The translations under genes and the position numbers were made by a program. The notes beneath the pieces were generated by a model. That model did no database searches, was not told the DNA's origin, and saw only the letters and a list, made by a program, of their open reading frames with translations. A stretch of 64,000 bases of DNA, from contig JADBKA010000001.1 in the NCBI GenBank assembly GCA_014896635.1, positions 1 to 64,000 of the forward strand. The letters are read 5' to 3'. Source of the stretch: Ktedonobacteraceae bacterium (lineage in GTDB: Bacteria > Chloroflexota > Ktedonobacteria > Ktedonobacterales > Ktedonobacteraceae). This document shows, piece by piece, positions 1-9,430 of the stretch; position 1 is the first letter of the stretch; every line of letters begins with the position of its first letter.

Positions 1-1257
1 TACCCGTATCCCTGGCAGCCACAACCGAAGCGGGACACCTATCTACTGGTCATCTCGATCATCTCTTTCATCGGCTCCGGCCTGTCGCTGCTGGCCGGAC
101 TCGGCTTCGCCATGTTACTCGCGCTGTTTGTCGTGCTCCCCGACTCTGGCACACTACAGGCCGGCCAGCGGTTCGGGGGGATGGCAATGGTAGGTGCGCT
201 GGCGGTCGCCGGTCTTGTCGGGGGCGGATTCAGTTGCTATCATAGTATGCGCGCGCTCTTCTTCAGAAAGCCTTCCGCTGAGTTCAAGCTCCCCTGGTTC
301 TGGATTTTTCTTGCGCTTTACGGTATTGTCCTGGTCCTGGCCTCAACGCTTACCATTAATGGACTGGCGGTTGCCAGTGTGCCGGGAGCTTTGCTGCTGA
401 TCGGCCTGGCAGGCATCCTGCCAGCATTGACCTTCCTGGCGCTGGGTACACGGCGTGTGCATTACCCGCAAAAAGCGCGCTGGCCCACGACCTGGCGGCG
501 TTTCACACTGGCGCTGGTGAGCGGCACGACCTCGGCTATTCTACTGGCTACCATTTTCGAGCTTGTTCTCACTTTCATCCTAGCTATCGGGTTGCGCCTG
601 ACCCCTTTTAACCTCAGTGATCCCAACCTGCCTGTTCCACGCGATGGGGGAGCGTTAACGTTTTTGCTGATTCTGGTAGCAGTGATTGCGCCACTGGTCG
701 AGGAGAGCGTGAAGCCGCTGGCGGTAATCGCACTTATCGGGCGTATTCAGAGCGCCGCCGAAGCGTTTGTGCTTGGCCTGGCCTGTGGTATTGGCTTTGA
801 TCTTGTCGAGACCACCGGCTATATCAGCCAGGGCTACAACAACTGGTTGACCGTTGCCATCCAACGCAGCACTGCTGGCCTGCTGCATGGCTTCGGTGCC
901 GCGATGGTCGCGCTCGGCTGGTACTACCTGACGCACCGCGACTCTATCAACCACCGTATTCTGATCGGTCTCGGCTGCATCGCTTATGCCATACTCCAGC
1001 ATGCCATCTGGAACGGCTCGTTTGTCCTGCAACTGCTGCCCGCCCCGATTGGACCGTTCCTCGAATCGGGAAAAATCCAGCTTGGCAGCATCTCATTTGA
1101 GGCATTCCTGCTGGTCTATCTCTGCGAGTCGCTGCTGATGCTGGTCTTCTTCCTTTTTGTCACAGGAAGGTTACGTGGCAGAGCCGGTCAGCCTGCAAGA
1201 CCGTCACAGCTCTTCAGGCCACTGCAAAAACTCTCTCTGACCTCGAAAATCTCATAA
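1..1257 (+). CDS. PrsW-family intramembrane metalloprotease (5' end outside window)
   Basis: The frame is open from base 1, so the N-terminus lies upstream; the first in-window ATG is at 112. The product is a polytopic membrane protein with about eight or more hydrophobic segments. PrsW-type motifs are visible in order: the EESVK motif in a segment near in-window residues 230-240, a FDLVE segment, an H in the LLHGFG segment and an H in the LQHAIWNG segment. These fit the zinc-binding residues of the PrsW/CPBP-like glutamic metalloprotease group, which cleaves anti-sigma factors or processes lipoproteins within membranes in known cases. The substrate here is unknown, and no anti-sigma factor is adjacent. 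The gene ends just before a strong terminator. Family assignment is good; function is inferred. Confidence 0.8.
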   Translation, partial: YPYPWQPQPKRDTYLLVISIISFIGSGLSLLAGLGFAMLLALFVVLPDSGTLQAGQRFGGMAMVGALAVAGLVGGGFSCYHSMRALFFRKPSAEFKLPWFWIFLALYGIVLVLASTLTINGLAVASVPGALLLIGLAGILPALTFLALGTRRVHYPQKARWPTTWRRFTLALVSGTTSAILLATIFELVLTFILAIGLRLTPFNLSDPNLPVPRDGGALTFLLILVAVIAPLVEESVKPLAVIALIGRIQSAAEAFVLGLACGIGFDLVETTGYISQGYNNWLTVAIQRSTAGLLHGFGAAMVALGWYYLTHRDSINHRILIGLGCIAYAILQHAIWNGSFVLQLLPAPIGPFLESGKIQLGSISFEAFLLVYLCESLLMLVFFLFVTGRLRGRAGQPARPSQLFRPLQKLSLTSKIS

Positions 1258-1299
1258 GCGTACTCGCCGATCAGAAAGGCGCAGTGCGCGAAGCTTGCC

Positions 1300-1323
1300 G
1301 GGGACACCATCGTGTCCCCTTTA
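1300..1323 (+). terminator. Rho-independent terminator after the PrsW gene
   Basis: A perfect 8-bp stem (GGGGACAC at 1300-1307, GTGTCCCC at 1312-1319) with a 4-base loop is followed by TTTAT. It lies 43 bases after the protease stop codon and before the PRC-barrel gene, so it should end the upstream transcript. Confidence 0.7.
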
Positions 1324-1432
1324 TCCCTTGCTCGCTATTTTCCGCAAGGGTTTCGCCGCTTCCTTTGAAATGCGATTATAATGTAGCATGGAAATGGCAG
1401 AACGAAAAAGCTAATAAAGCAGGAGTGTATTT

Positions 1433-1909
1433 ATGATCAGTGTTGCTATACGGCGCTGGTCCGAGATTCAGAATCTCACAGTGTATATTCCTACTGAGGG
1501 ACGTGTGATGGGCCAGGTAGAAGATTTCTATTTTAAGGCGGGCAGCGGTGCCATTTATGCGCTACTGGTGCGTAATCGTATTGAGGGGAAACGGGTACTG
1601 TCGGTTATAGGCATTCAGGCAATTGAGAAGGATCGCGTCACCATCACTAATTCGCAAATGCTGACAAGGATGCTGCCGCCGTTGCCACAGGGTGACAGGC
1701 TGCGCGGCAGCAGAGTGCTGGATGAGAAAGGGGACGAGGTGGGAACGGTAGGCGATATCTGGCTGGCGGTTGATCGGCCCTCAGCACTGCATATTGCCTC
1801 GTTTGAACTGGCAGGGAAACGTAACAAAACTGTCTCTGCCGACGAGGTTATTGAGTACAGCGATGACGGCATCACCGTATATGATCGTACAGCGCGTTAT
1901 CTGAGATAA
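1433..1909 (+). CDS. PRC-barrel domain protein
   Basis: A 158-residue soluble protein that appears to hold two PRC-barrel-like halves: residues about 10-75 (GRVMGQVEDFYFKAGSGAIYAL) and about 85-150 (GSRVLDEKGDEVGTVGDIWL), each with the G-x-V-x-D pattern typical of these small beta barrels. The domain occurs in RimM and in photosynthetic reaction centre H subunits and generally mediates protein contacts; no specific role can be read here. An AGGAG ribosome binding site lies 8 bases before the ATG. A TATAAT hexamer at 1377-1382 could be its -10 element, although no convincing -35 is seen. It stands alone between a terminator and a convergent kinase gene. Confidence 0.75.
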   Translation: MISVAIRRWSEIQNLTVYIPTEGRVMGQVEDFYFKAGSGAIYALLVRNRIEGKRVLSVIGIQAIEKDRVTITNSQMLTRMLPPLPQGDRLRGSRVLDEKGDEVGTVGDIWLAVDRPSALHIASFELAGKRNKTVSADEVIEYSDDGITVYDRTARYLR

Positions 1910-1985
1910 AGCGTTGTTTTATCATTATATGTGCGAGTAACTATTCAATTGTGCGAAAAAAGAGTGATTTTCCACTGGGGCCTGG

Positions 1986-4190
1986 TCAGGTCTGGCTACG
2001 CAGGCGAGTGACTTCAGCCTCAGCTGTGCGAGCCTCTTTGTTGCGGCGCAACTTGCGCAGGGCCTCTGCCTTGCGCTGCCAGTTGTCGGGATCATTAGGA
2101 GCCAGGCGAATGGCCTCTTCAGCGGCAGCCAGCGCCTCATTGTAGCGGCGCATCTGTTTGAGGACAAGCGACTTGTTGTGCAGCGCCGATACCATGCGCG
2201 GATTAATATGTAGCGCGCGATTATAGGCATCGAGCGCCATCTCATAATTGTGCAGGTGGTAGTAGGCGTTGCCTTTGCCATTCCAGGCAAGGGCTGCATT
2301 AGGATTGATCATCAATGCGCGACTGTAGGCGTCGAGGGCTTGCTCGTAGTGTTCGAGCTGGCACAGGACGCTGCCTTTGCTGTTCCAGGCTGGCGCGTAG
2401 TTGTGATCCAGGCGCAGGGCCTCATCATAGGCGTCGAGCGCCTTGGCATACTCGCCCATATCTGCGTAGACATTGCCGAGGCGGTCCCAGGCTTTCACAA
2501 AACTGCGGTCGGCCTTGAGCGCGTTATTATAGGCATCGAGCGCGCTCTGTAAATGCCGCTGCGCGTAGCGCACGTTGCCGATGCCATACCAGGCCGGTGC
2601 ATAGTTTCTATTGATCTTCAGCGCCTGCTCAAAAGCCTGTTGAGCCTGAGAGAACCGCCCCATTTCGAGCAGCACCAGACCTTTCCCATTCCAGTAGCTG
2701 ATTGAAGTGCCATCCAGGCTGAGCGCCTGCTCAAAAGCTTTGAGAGCATCCTGGTGGCGTTTCAACTGGCGCAGCACCAGCCCTTTATTGGCCCAGGCTT
2801 GAGCCATATAAGGATCGTAATGTAGCGCCACCTCGAAGGCAGTCAGGGCCTGTTCCGGTTGGCCGAGAGCACTGAGCACGGCCCCTTTGCCGTTCCAGGC
2901 GACGGCATTATCGGCTTCCAGCTTGATTGCGCGCTCAAAAGCGTCGAGGGCCTCGCGGTTGCGATGCAGAATATTGAGAGCCGTCCCTTTGCCGGTGAGC
3001 GAAACGACGAGCGTTGGATCATACTGCAAGGCCCGCTCGAACGAAGCCAGCGCATTACGGTGCTGACCGTTCATGGCCTGTACCAGGCCACGTCCCTGCC
3101 AGGCCAGGGCATTGGTACTGTCGGCCTGTAAAGCCCTATCGTAGGTGGCAAGAGCCTCTCTGGTACGCCGCTGTGTGTAGAGGCGGTAAGCCTCTTCTAG
3201 CAGTTTGCCTGGCCCCGCTGCGGCGGGAGCGACTGGAGATCTTGACGGGGAGACGGTCAGTAGCGTGCCACTGACGCGCTGCTGTTCGATTTGCTTAAGA
3301 GCCAGCGCGACTTCCTGTGCGCTGGCTGGGCGTTTCTCAGCGTTCATCTCCAACATACGTTGGAGCAGATCGCTCAAGGCCAGTGGGACGGCGGGATTGA
3401 GTTCCGAGGCGGGTCGGAAGAAAAAAGGCTGTTCACTTGGATCGACCCCTGTCAGCAGACAGTGGAGCAACGCGCCGAGACTGTAGATATCAGAGCGCGG
3501 GGTGCTCTGCGTTTTGCCATATTGTTCGGGAGCAGCAAAACCGGGTGAGCCGAGGGCGACGGTATCGTGTAACTGGCCGGGTTTGAAGATGCGCGCAATG
3601 CCGAAGTCGATCAGATAAACATGGCCGCTTTCGCCAATCATCACGTTAGATGGCTTGAGATCGCGGAAGATAATCTGGTGACTATGCAGGTAGCTGAGCA
3701 CATCACACAGCTCCTCGGCCCAGCGCAGCACCTGTTCCAGTGGCAGTGGTCCCCCGCCGGCCTGTTCCAGATAATCTTCTATTGTCTTGCCTTCGATAAA
3801 ATCCATGACCAGGTAGGAGCGCTCGTTCTCGGTGAAATGATCGTAGATGCGCGGAAGGTTGGGATGCATGAGGTCCGCGAGCAGGTTTGCTTCGCGCTCA
3901 AAAGCAGATTCAGCTTCCTGGGCGTGCGTATCTGAAAGACCAGCCCGGCTCATTTCTTTGATGGCAACAGGACGATTATTGAATCGTATATCAACCGCCT
4001 TGTAGACGGCTCCCATTCCCCCCTGGCCGATACGAGTCTCTAACTGGTAACGGCCATTGAGCAGCGTCTGCTCAGGGAGTTCACCTGTTGTGTGTTTGAA
4101 AGGAAGCGGTGCAGCGCAGAACTGGCAAAAACGTGCCGTTGGTGTGTTTGCTGCTCCGCAGTTCTCGCAAAACTGCTCCTGCGTTGCCAT
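1986..4190 (-). CDS. Zinc-ribbon Ser/Thr protein kinase with TPR array
   Basis: Architecture from the N-terminus: a zinc ribbon (Cys 8, 11, 22, 25), a Hanks-type kinase domain at about residues 48-305, then about ten or more tetratricopeptide repeats to the C-terminus. Kinase motifs are intact: GQGGMGAVYKA glycine loop, VAIKE lysine, FRDLKPSNVM catalytic loop (HRD replaced by FRD, catalytic Asp kept), IDFGIAR (DFG) and APEQYG in the activation segment. There is no transmembrane segment, unlike PknB-type kinases with PASTA domains, so it is predicted to be cytoplasmic. TPRs usually bind protein partners, so the array may present substrates (inference). The 706-residue kinase at 19145-21265 shares the ribbon and kinase layout but ends in WD40 repeats. 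It lies downstream of rsmA but has its own promoter at 4209-4236. Confidence 0.92.
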   Translation of the reverse strand: MATQEQFCENCGAANTPTARFCQFCAAPLPFKHTTGELPEQTLLNGRYQLETRIGQGGMGAVYKAVDIRFNNRPVAIKEMSRAGLSDTHAQEAESAFEREANLLADLMHPNLPRIYDHFTENERSYLVMDFIEGKTIEDYLEQAGGGPLPLEQVLRWAEELCDVLSYLHSHQIIFRDLKPSNVMIGESGHVYLIDFGIARIFKPGQLHDTVALGSPGFAAPEQYGKTQSTPRSDIYSLGALLHCLLTGVDPSEQPFFFRPASELNPAVPLALSDLLQRMLEMNAEKRPASAQEVALALKQIEQQRVSGTLLTVSPSRSPVAPAAAGPGKLLEEAYRLYTQRRTREALATYDRALQADSTNALAWQGRGLVQAMNGQHRNALASFERALQYDPTLVVSLTGKGTALNILHRNREALDAFERAIKLEADNAVAWNGKGAVLSALGQPEQALTAFEVALHYDPYMAQAWANKGLVLRQLKRHQDALKAFEQALSLDGTSISYWNGKGLVLLEMGRFSQAQQAFEQALKINRNYAPAWYGIGNVRYAQRHLQSALDAYNNALKADRSFVKAWDRLGNVYADMGEYAKALDAYDEALRLDHNYAPAWNSKGSVLCQLEHYEQALDAYSRALMINPNAALAWNGKGNAYYHLHNYEMALDAYNRALHINPRMVSALHNKSLVLKQMRRYNEALAAAEEAIRLAPNDPDNWQRKAEALRKLRRNKEARTAEAEVTRLRSQT

Positions 4191-4208
4191 GTATTCATTT
4201 ACCTACAG

Positions 4209-4236
4209 ATGTTATTCAAGCCCAACAGGGTGTCAA
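4209..4236 (-). promoter_or_regulatory. Sigma-70 type promoter of the TPR kinase gene
   Basis: On the minus strand a perfect -35 TTGACA (4236-4231) is followed after 16 bases by TAACAT (4214-4209). The -10 ends 18 bases before the kinase ATG, giving a very short leader. The rest of the gap up to rsmA (4237-4472) shows no convincing gene. Confidence 0.6.
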
Positions 4237-4472
4237 GGGAAGAAAAACAGGAAACCATCAGGCAGGTTTCCCAGGCATATCTGGTTCTCTATTCAGACGA
4301 TGTGGCCGCTCTGAAAGCCACAGCGTATCAAGTCTTGATGAATGCCAGTATGAACGTGATGCCTGCATATCCTGTTCATCTGAGCATAAGGAAATACCAG
4401 AGAGCGATGTTTCGCCTTTTATCGCCGGGTCCGATATCGTTTCCATCGTTGCCCACGTCATATCATAACATA

Positions 4473-5336
4473 TTATGAGGATTGATGCGCTTCTGGTTGC
4501 TCCATTGTCCGCCACAGGCGTAACCATTCATCAATGCTGAGCGTTTCTGCGCGTCTGCTCGCATCAATGCCGGATGTGGCCAGCCAGGAACGGATGATCT
4601 CATTCTTATAATGTAATCCATGTGTCAATGCATTGTGAAGTTGTTTGCGCCGTCCGGCGAAGCCAGCCTGGACCAGGCGGAAGAAGCTGTCACGTTCCTG
4701 TGCGGAAAGTGAGGCGCGGGGATGGACGTCCACGCGCAAAATGGCCGAGTCAACTCTGGGAATTGGATAGAAAGCGTTCGCCGGCACCTGTGCAACAATG
4801 CGAGGCTGTCCATAGAATTGCACGCTCACTGCCAGCAAGCTCAGATCGCCGGGAGTCGCCACGATGCGCTGCGCGACTTCCAGTTGAACCATCACGACGA
4901 TGAGCACCGGTGGGCTGGCGCTTTCCAGAAAATGCCGGAAAGTGGGCGCAGTAATGTAATAAGGCAGATTGGCGACCAGTTTGTACGGCGCACGGTCGAA
5001 AAGTTCCAGCGGATCAATAAAAAGCATGTTGCGCGCGATCAGCTCAACATTCGGCAGATCGCGCGTTGTTTCAGCCAGCAGGCTCAGCATATCGCGTTCC
5101 AGCTCGACAGCGACGACACGCCGCGCATGCTTCGCTAGCTCGCGTGTCAATACGCCGGTTCCTGCGCCAACTTCCAGAATCTCATCGTCCGGCTTGATTT
5201 CGGCGGCTTCAACAATTTTATGTAGCACCGCACGATTAACCAGAAAATTCTGCCCAAAGGACTTGAGTGGGCGCATGCCATGTGTTGCGAGTAGCCCGCG
5301 CAATTCGCGTATATTCGTGAGGTCTACTTCCACCAT
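4473..5336 (-). CDS. rsmA: 16S rRNA (adenine-1518/1519-N6) dimethyltransferase
   Basis: RsmA (KsgA) dimethylates two adjacent adenines in helix 45 of 16S rRNA late in small-subunit assembly, using S-adenosylmethionine. The 287-residue length is normal. Visible motifs: the start of the fold (KSFGQNFL), the SAM-binding motif EVGAGTGVLT, the acidic ribose-binding strand VVAVELERD, and the catalytic NLPYY motif (motif IV). The gene's ATG overlaps the end of the upstream membrane-protein gene by 13 bases, so the two are probably co-transcribed and translationally coupled. Confidence 0.96.
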   Translation of the reverse strand: MVEVDLTNIRELRGLLATHGMRPLKSFGQNFLVNRAVLHKIVEAAEIKPDDEILEVGAGTGVLTRELAKHARRVVAVELERDMLSLLAETTRDLPNVELIARNMLFIDPLELFDRAPYKLVANLPYYITAPTFRHFLESASPPVLIVVMVQLEVAQRIVATPGDLSLLAVSVQFYGQPRIVAQVPANAFYPIPRVDSAILRVDVHPRASLSAQERDSFFRLVQAGFAGRRKQLHNALTHGLHYKNEIIRSWLATSGIDASRRAETLSIDEWLRLWRTMEQPEAHQSS

Positions 5337-5851
5337 CTGCTCCAGGACCGGTTATTCTGGCTACGTACACTGTGTTGCCCGAATCTGAAAGAAAGCTTGA
5401 GCAGCGCCACAAGTCCTGCGATGACTAGAAGAGCCAGTAAGGCGAGGACAACCAGGACAACCAGGCCCACAGCAATCAGGAGGAGCGGGATCACGACCTT
5501 GATCAGGACGACTATCACGGCGATAATGATGAGCCAGCGTAAGACGTGCTTGCCTAACCTGTTCTGCTGCGGCCTCGCCCACGATGGCACTTCCCACCGC
5601 CGCTGCCTGTGTGTACTGCCATAAAAACCGCTCTCACGATTGCGTTGCCACCACTCCTGCTGGCTCTGCTGGCCAACCTGGTCCTGCGCTCGATAGCCAT
5701 AAGATGAGATGTCATCCTCAAAGGTCGCAGGATTCTCCTCTTTTGTCTCTCCAATAGTTTTTCTCGAAGAATAGTAATATGGTATTGATTCTGATTCTGA
5801 ATCGTTATGCATGTTTCTCTGTTCTTGCGGAGCGAATTCTTGCTGGCTCAT
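5324..5851 (-). CDS. Small membrane protein, function unknown
   Basis: A 175-residue protein. The first ~100 residues are polar, Gln- and Ser-rich and probably disordered. Two closely spaced hydrophobic helices follow (about residues 105-160), and the tail is short, basic and Trp-rich. An AAGGAG site lies upstream of the ATG. No known family is recognised. The 3' end overlaps the rsmA start by 13 bases, which argues for a shared transcript rather than a shared function. Confidence 0.65.
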   Translation of the reverse strand: MSQQEFAPQEQRNMHNDSESESIPYYYSSRKTIGETKEENPATFEDDISSYGYRAQDQVGQQSQQEWWQRNRESGFYGSTHRQRRWEVPSWARPQQNRLGKHVLRWLIIIAVIVVLIKVVIPLLLIAVGLVVLVVLALLALLVIAGLVALLKLSFRFGQHSVRSQNNRSWSRWWK

Positions 5852-5909
5852 GCCACTTTCTCCTTGCTATTACAGACCCCTCTCTGTGTGTTTTACGAAC
5901 CTGCACTCA

Positions 5910-5946
5910 GAGAGTTGTAGAGAGTCATGACAGAAGCACAACTCTC
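5910..5946. repeat. 9-bp inverted repeat in a divergent intergenic region
   Basis: GAGAGTTGT (5910-5918) and ACAACTCTC (5938-5946) are perfect inverted repeats separated by 19 bases, between the divergently transcribed membrane-protein gene and the penicillin-binding protein gene. It may be an operator or a transcript hairpin; nothing decides between them. Confidence 0.4.
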
Positions 5947-6105
5947 CATAATTGCCAGTAGAGCAGCCCGTAAGGCATAGTTATGTAACGAAAAAACGTC
6001 TCAAACGTTTAACAATAGAAAGGAAACGTGGTCTTTTGCCCTCAAAAATGAGGGATTAAGTTTCTTCACCATTCTTTGCTACCTGCGTGAGAGGATACAT
6101 GAACT

Positions 6106-9100
6106 ATGTCCAGGCGGAAAAGTTATCGCGGTCGCAAAAAGCTTGTCGCTATAGAAGATAAAAATAAAGTGAAACAATCAAAACACGAAAACTCTTCTCA
6201 AGAAGATATTTTAAATAATGTGAGTGAAACCGTTAATACTACTCCAAAAATCGAAGAAAAATCAACGTTAGATCATACTTCAGCAAAAGAGTTAAACAAG
6301 CAGAGCGAGAGCAAACCGGCAACAGAGCAGACAGACGAAACTCTACCCATAGAGCAGCGTGAGACGGTGACCTTCAAGATGTCAGCAGAAGAGCCTTCTT
6401 CATCTCAACCGGAGCATAACGAAGAGCAGCCAGAGGAAGCGGACGAGTTGCCCATAGAGCAGCGTGAGACGGTGACCTTCAAGATGTCAGCAGAAGGAGA
6501 GGACGAACCCACTGCTGACGATGAAATGAATACTCCTACAACTCGGCTGCGCGCTCTGCGTCCCCAGGAGGGAAGCGCCAGACAGAAACCGTCAGAAAGT
6601 GATGAGGGAAAGTCGCTCAATACATATAGTGAATCAAGCGATGGCGATGAAAAGAGAGAAACAGCCGGAGAACCGGTTCTTCAGGCTGAGCAGAAATTAG
6701 CAAATGACATCAGAGAAAATGATCACTCTGTTCAGAATGAGCAAGAAATTACAAAAGAATCCGAAAGAGACAAACAAGATAAGAGAGAACTTGAATCGCA
6801 GAAACTCCTTCCTGTGGCGCTGCGCAGCGATAGGCTACAGCCTCCTGGCAAAAACGGAGACAGTAGCGAACGTGCTGAAAACAGGAGACAGAAGCCACAG
6901 GAGCAAGCGGAAAGCAGTACACTGAGTGAGCCGGGGGAAGGTGATGGCGAACGCTCCGGCAGAACCAATGGAAGCCGGGCAGCCGTTGCAGAGGTGGTCC
7001 GCCCTGCGCTGAAGGTAGAGGTGCGCAAGCTGGATGGCGAAGCGCCGGCAGAGATCGCTCTTCGCCGCGCTCGTATCAACCGCATTCTCACGCGCAGGCG
7101 CCGTCATGAGCGTGCATATAAAGAAATCGCGCCGCGTCTCACACTCATCATCGGAATTATACTGCTTCTTTGCCTCACGCTTATCTCTGGCAGCGGAGGC
7201 GCCGCCTATGCTTACTACGAATCTCAACTGCCCAGGCTCAACGATATTGCGCAAAATGCCGGTTCGCTTTTTCAGACGACTCGCATCTTTGATCGCAACG
7301 GCAAGCTGCTCTACGAACTCTATGATAAGCAGGAAGGCAAGGGACGCCGTACGTATGTCCAGTATAATGACATTTCGCCGCTGCTGGTGCAGGCCACTGT
7401 CGCCATCGAAGACCGGACGTTCTGGACAAATGATGGCATTGATCTCTATGGTATCGGGCGTGCGGCCTTCTCAAATCTGCAAAGTGGGGGAATCGTCGGC
7501 GGTGGTAGCACCATTACGCAGCAGCTTGTGAAAAAACTGACAGGTAATGAGCAGCAGACACTGGCGCGCAAAGCCAATGAAGCTACATTGGCTATCGCAC
7601 TGACACAGCATTATTCCAAGCAGAAGATCATGGAGATGTATCTCAATACCATCTTCTATGGTAATGGCGATTACGGCGCGGAAGCCGCTGCTGAAGACTA
7701 CTTTAACCTGCGGCCACAGTATGAAAACGGGCGTATGATCCCGGTGATCAAAAATCTCACCCTCGCGCAGGCATCCCTGCTTGCCGGATTGCCGCAGAGT
7801 CCAACCGTCTACAATCCCCTGTTGAACAGAGAAAAAGCCCTGGAGCGACAGGGCCAGGTGCTGCAAGCTATGCTTGATCAGGGATATATCACCCGGCAGC
7901 AAATGCTGGATGCGCAGAAAGAGACAGAGAAATTCAAATTCCAGCCTTACAGCGCAACACACAAGATCCAGGCTCCGCATTTCGTCTGGTATCTGATCCA
8001 GAACGTGCTGGAACCGTTGCTGGGAGCCGATAACCTGGCGAATGGAGGCTACAACATCTATACCACGCTTGACCTGGATCTAGAGAAGAAAGTTGAGCAG
8101 ATCACCTATCAGAAGCTCTACACACCTCAGTTCGATAATTATCTGGGGGCTTACGGGCCGTTGAATGTGACGAACAATGTCAATAATGCGGCGGTAGTGG
8201 TGATGAATCCGGCCAATGGTGAGATTCTGGCAATGAATGGCAGCGCGGACTATAACGAAAGTAAATCGACGATACGTGGACAGGATAACGCCGCTCTGGC
8301 GCTGCGCCAGCCCGGCTCATCGTTCAAGCCAATAGTCTATGCGACAGCCTTCGAGATGGGCTGGTATCCGGCCATGATTGTGCCGGATCATAAAACGATC
8401 TATCCCGATGGCACAAAGCCATATATACCGCAGAACTATGATGGGAAATTCCATACTGGCATGCCAATGACAATTCGCAATGCTGTCTCCAATTCGTTTA
8501 ACATCCCGGCGGTAGATGCGATGGAGTTTGTTGGTATTGCCAATGTGCAGAATATGGCTGCCCGCCTGGGCCTGACCGAAATTTCGAGCCGGCCTGCGAG
8601 CGACTTCGGGGCGGGCGCCTCAATGGCACTCGGCGCTGCCGAAGTCACACCGCTGCACTTGACCGCCGCCTACGCTACTTTCGCCAATCACGGTGTGCGC
8701 GTGCCTATCACCTCAGTGTTGAAAATCACTAATAACGAAGGGCATGTCCTGTACCAGTACGACGAGGCGCATCCACAGGGGGTGCAGGTCATCAGTCCGC
8801 AGCTTGCTTTCCTGGTCAGCAGCATTATCTCAGATAAGAAGGCCCGCTACGCCGAGTTCGGCCCGGGCAATCCTCTGGAACTGACGCGCCCGGCGGCGGC
8901 CAAGACCGGCACAACCGACAGCTTCCGCGACAACTGGACGGTAGGCTATACACCGCACCTGGCGGTGGGTGTCTGGGCCGGCAACAGTGATAATACCATC
9001 ATGCAGAACGTCATAGGTATTACGGGCGCTGGCCCGATCTGGCACGATGTGATGGAATATGCCTCGAATTACTATCACCTGCCACCCGATGATTTTACTC

Positions 9101-9381
9101 CCCCGCCCGGCGTGCAGAGAGGCACAGTGTCTGCGCTCACCGGCCTGCTTCCTCATCCTGGGGAACCGACAGTCAGCGACTGGTTTATCGACGGAACCAT
9201 GCCCACCATTCAGGGAACCTATTACCAGCCGAACCGGTGCGACAACAACGACAATAATAATAACAATAACAGGTGTAATAATGGAAACAATGGAAACAAT
9301 GGAGGGAACGGAAACAATGGTGGTGGAAATGGTGGTGGGGGAAACGGTGGAGGCGGAAGAGGGAACGGCGGGAATGATTAA
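6106..9381 (+). CDS. Class A penicillin-binding protein (glycosyltransferase/transpeptidase) with long acidic N-terminal tail
   Basis: A bifunctional peptidoglycan synthase of 1091 residues, longer than typical PBP1A. Residues 1-345 are acidic, polar and probably disordered, and contain two copies of a LPIEQRETVTFKMSAE segment encoded by an exact 46-bp DNA repeat. One transmembrane helix follows (about 348-372). The GT51 domain shows EDRTFW, GGSTITQQL and a RKANEATLAIALT segment. The transpeptidase domain shows SSFK (catalytic Ser), SNS and KTGT. The C-terminus is an Asn/Gly-rich low-complexity tail. The long cytoplasmic region could be a docking or phosphorylation platform, given the Ser/Thr kinases nearby (inference). 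GAGAGGA lies upstream of the ATG. Confidence 0.95.
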   Translation: MSRRKSYRGRKKLVAIEDKNKVKQSKHENSSQEDILNNVSETVNTTPKIEEKSTLDHTSAKELNKQSESKPATEQTDETLPIEQRETVTFKMSAEEPSSSQPEHNEEQPEEADELPIEQRETVTFKMSAEGEDEPTADDEMNTPTTRLRALRPQEGSARQKPSESDEGKSLNTYSESSDGDEKRETAGEPVLQAEQKLANDIRENDHSVQNEQEITKESERDKQDKRELESQKLLPVALRSDRLQPPGKNGDSSERAENRRQKPQEQAESSTLSEPGEGDGERSGRTNGSRAAVAEVVRPALKVEVRKLDGEAPAEIALRRARINRILTRRRRHERAYKEIAPRLTLIIGIILLLCLTLISGSGGAAYAYYESQLPRLNDIAQNAGSLFQTTRIFDRNGKLLYELYDKQEGKGRRTYVQYNDISPLLVQATVAIEDRTFWTNDGIDLYGIGRAAFSNLQSGGIVGGGSTITQQLVKKLTGNEQQTLARKANEATLAIALTQHYSKQKIMEMYLNTIFYGNGDYGAEAAAEDYFNLRPQYENGRMIPVIKNLTLAQASLLAGLPQSPTVYNPLLNREKALERQGQVLQAMLDQGYITRQQMLDAQKETEKFKFQPYSATHKIQAPHFVWYLIQNVLEPLLGADNLANGGYNIYTTLDLDLEKKVEQITYQKLYTPQFDNYLGAYGPLNVTNNVNNAAVVVMNPANGEILAMNGSADYNESKSTIRGQDNAALALRQPGSSFKPIVYATAFEMGWYPAMIVPDHKTIYPDGTKPYIPQNYDGKFHTGMPMTIRNAVSNSFNIPAVDAMEFVGIANVQNMAARLGLTEISSRPASDFGAGASMALGAAEVTPLHLTAAYATFANHGVRVPITSVLKITNNEGHVLYQYDEAHPQGVQVISPQLAFLVSSIISDKKARYAEFGPGNPLELTRPAAAKTGTTDSFRDNWTVGYTPHLAVGVWAGNSDNTIMQNVIGITGAGPIWHDVMEYASNYYHLPPDDFTPPPGVQRGTVSALTGLLPHPGEPTVSDWFIDGTMPTIQGTYYQPNRCDNNDNNNNNNRCNNGNNGNNGGNGNNGGGNGGGGNGGGGRGNGGND
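6346..6496 (+). repeat. Exact 46-bp direct repeat within the PBP tail region
   Basis: Bases 6346-6391 and 6451-6496 are identical over 46 bp and in the same reading frame, 105 bp apart. They encode the duplicated peptide in the cytoplasmic tail. Identity at synonymous positions points to a recent tandem-type duplication or gene-conversion event. Confidence 0.9.
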
Positions 9382-9418
9382 AAGAGGCGGAGTCCAGAAA
9401 ACGGACTCCGCCTCTTTT
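9380..9418. terminator. Perfect bidirectional terminator between PBP and UDG genes
   Basis: A perfect 16-bp stem (9380-9395 with 9403-9418) encloses the 7-base loop agaaaac. The stem begins with AAAA and ends with TTTT, so it can act on both strands. It overlaps the PBP stop codon and lies 12 bases before the convergent UDG stop. Confidence 0.9.
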
Positions 9419-9430
9419 ATCCCGTTCAGA

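Noticed and set aside
4258..4472. A small ORF between rsmA and the TPR kinase
   Set aside because: Overlapping frames on both strands have no ribosome binding site or domain.
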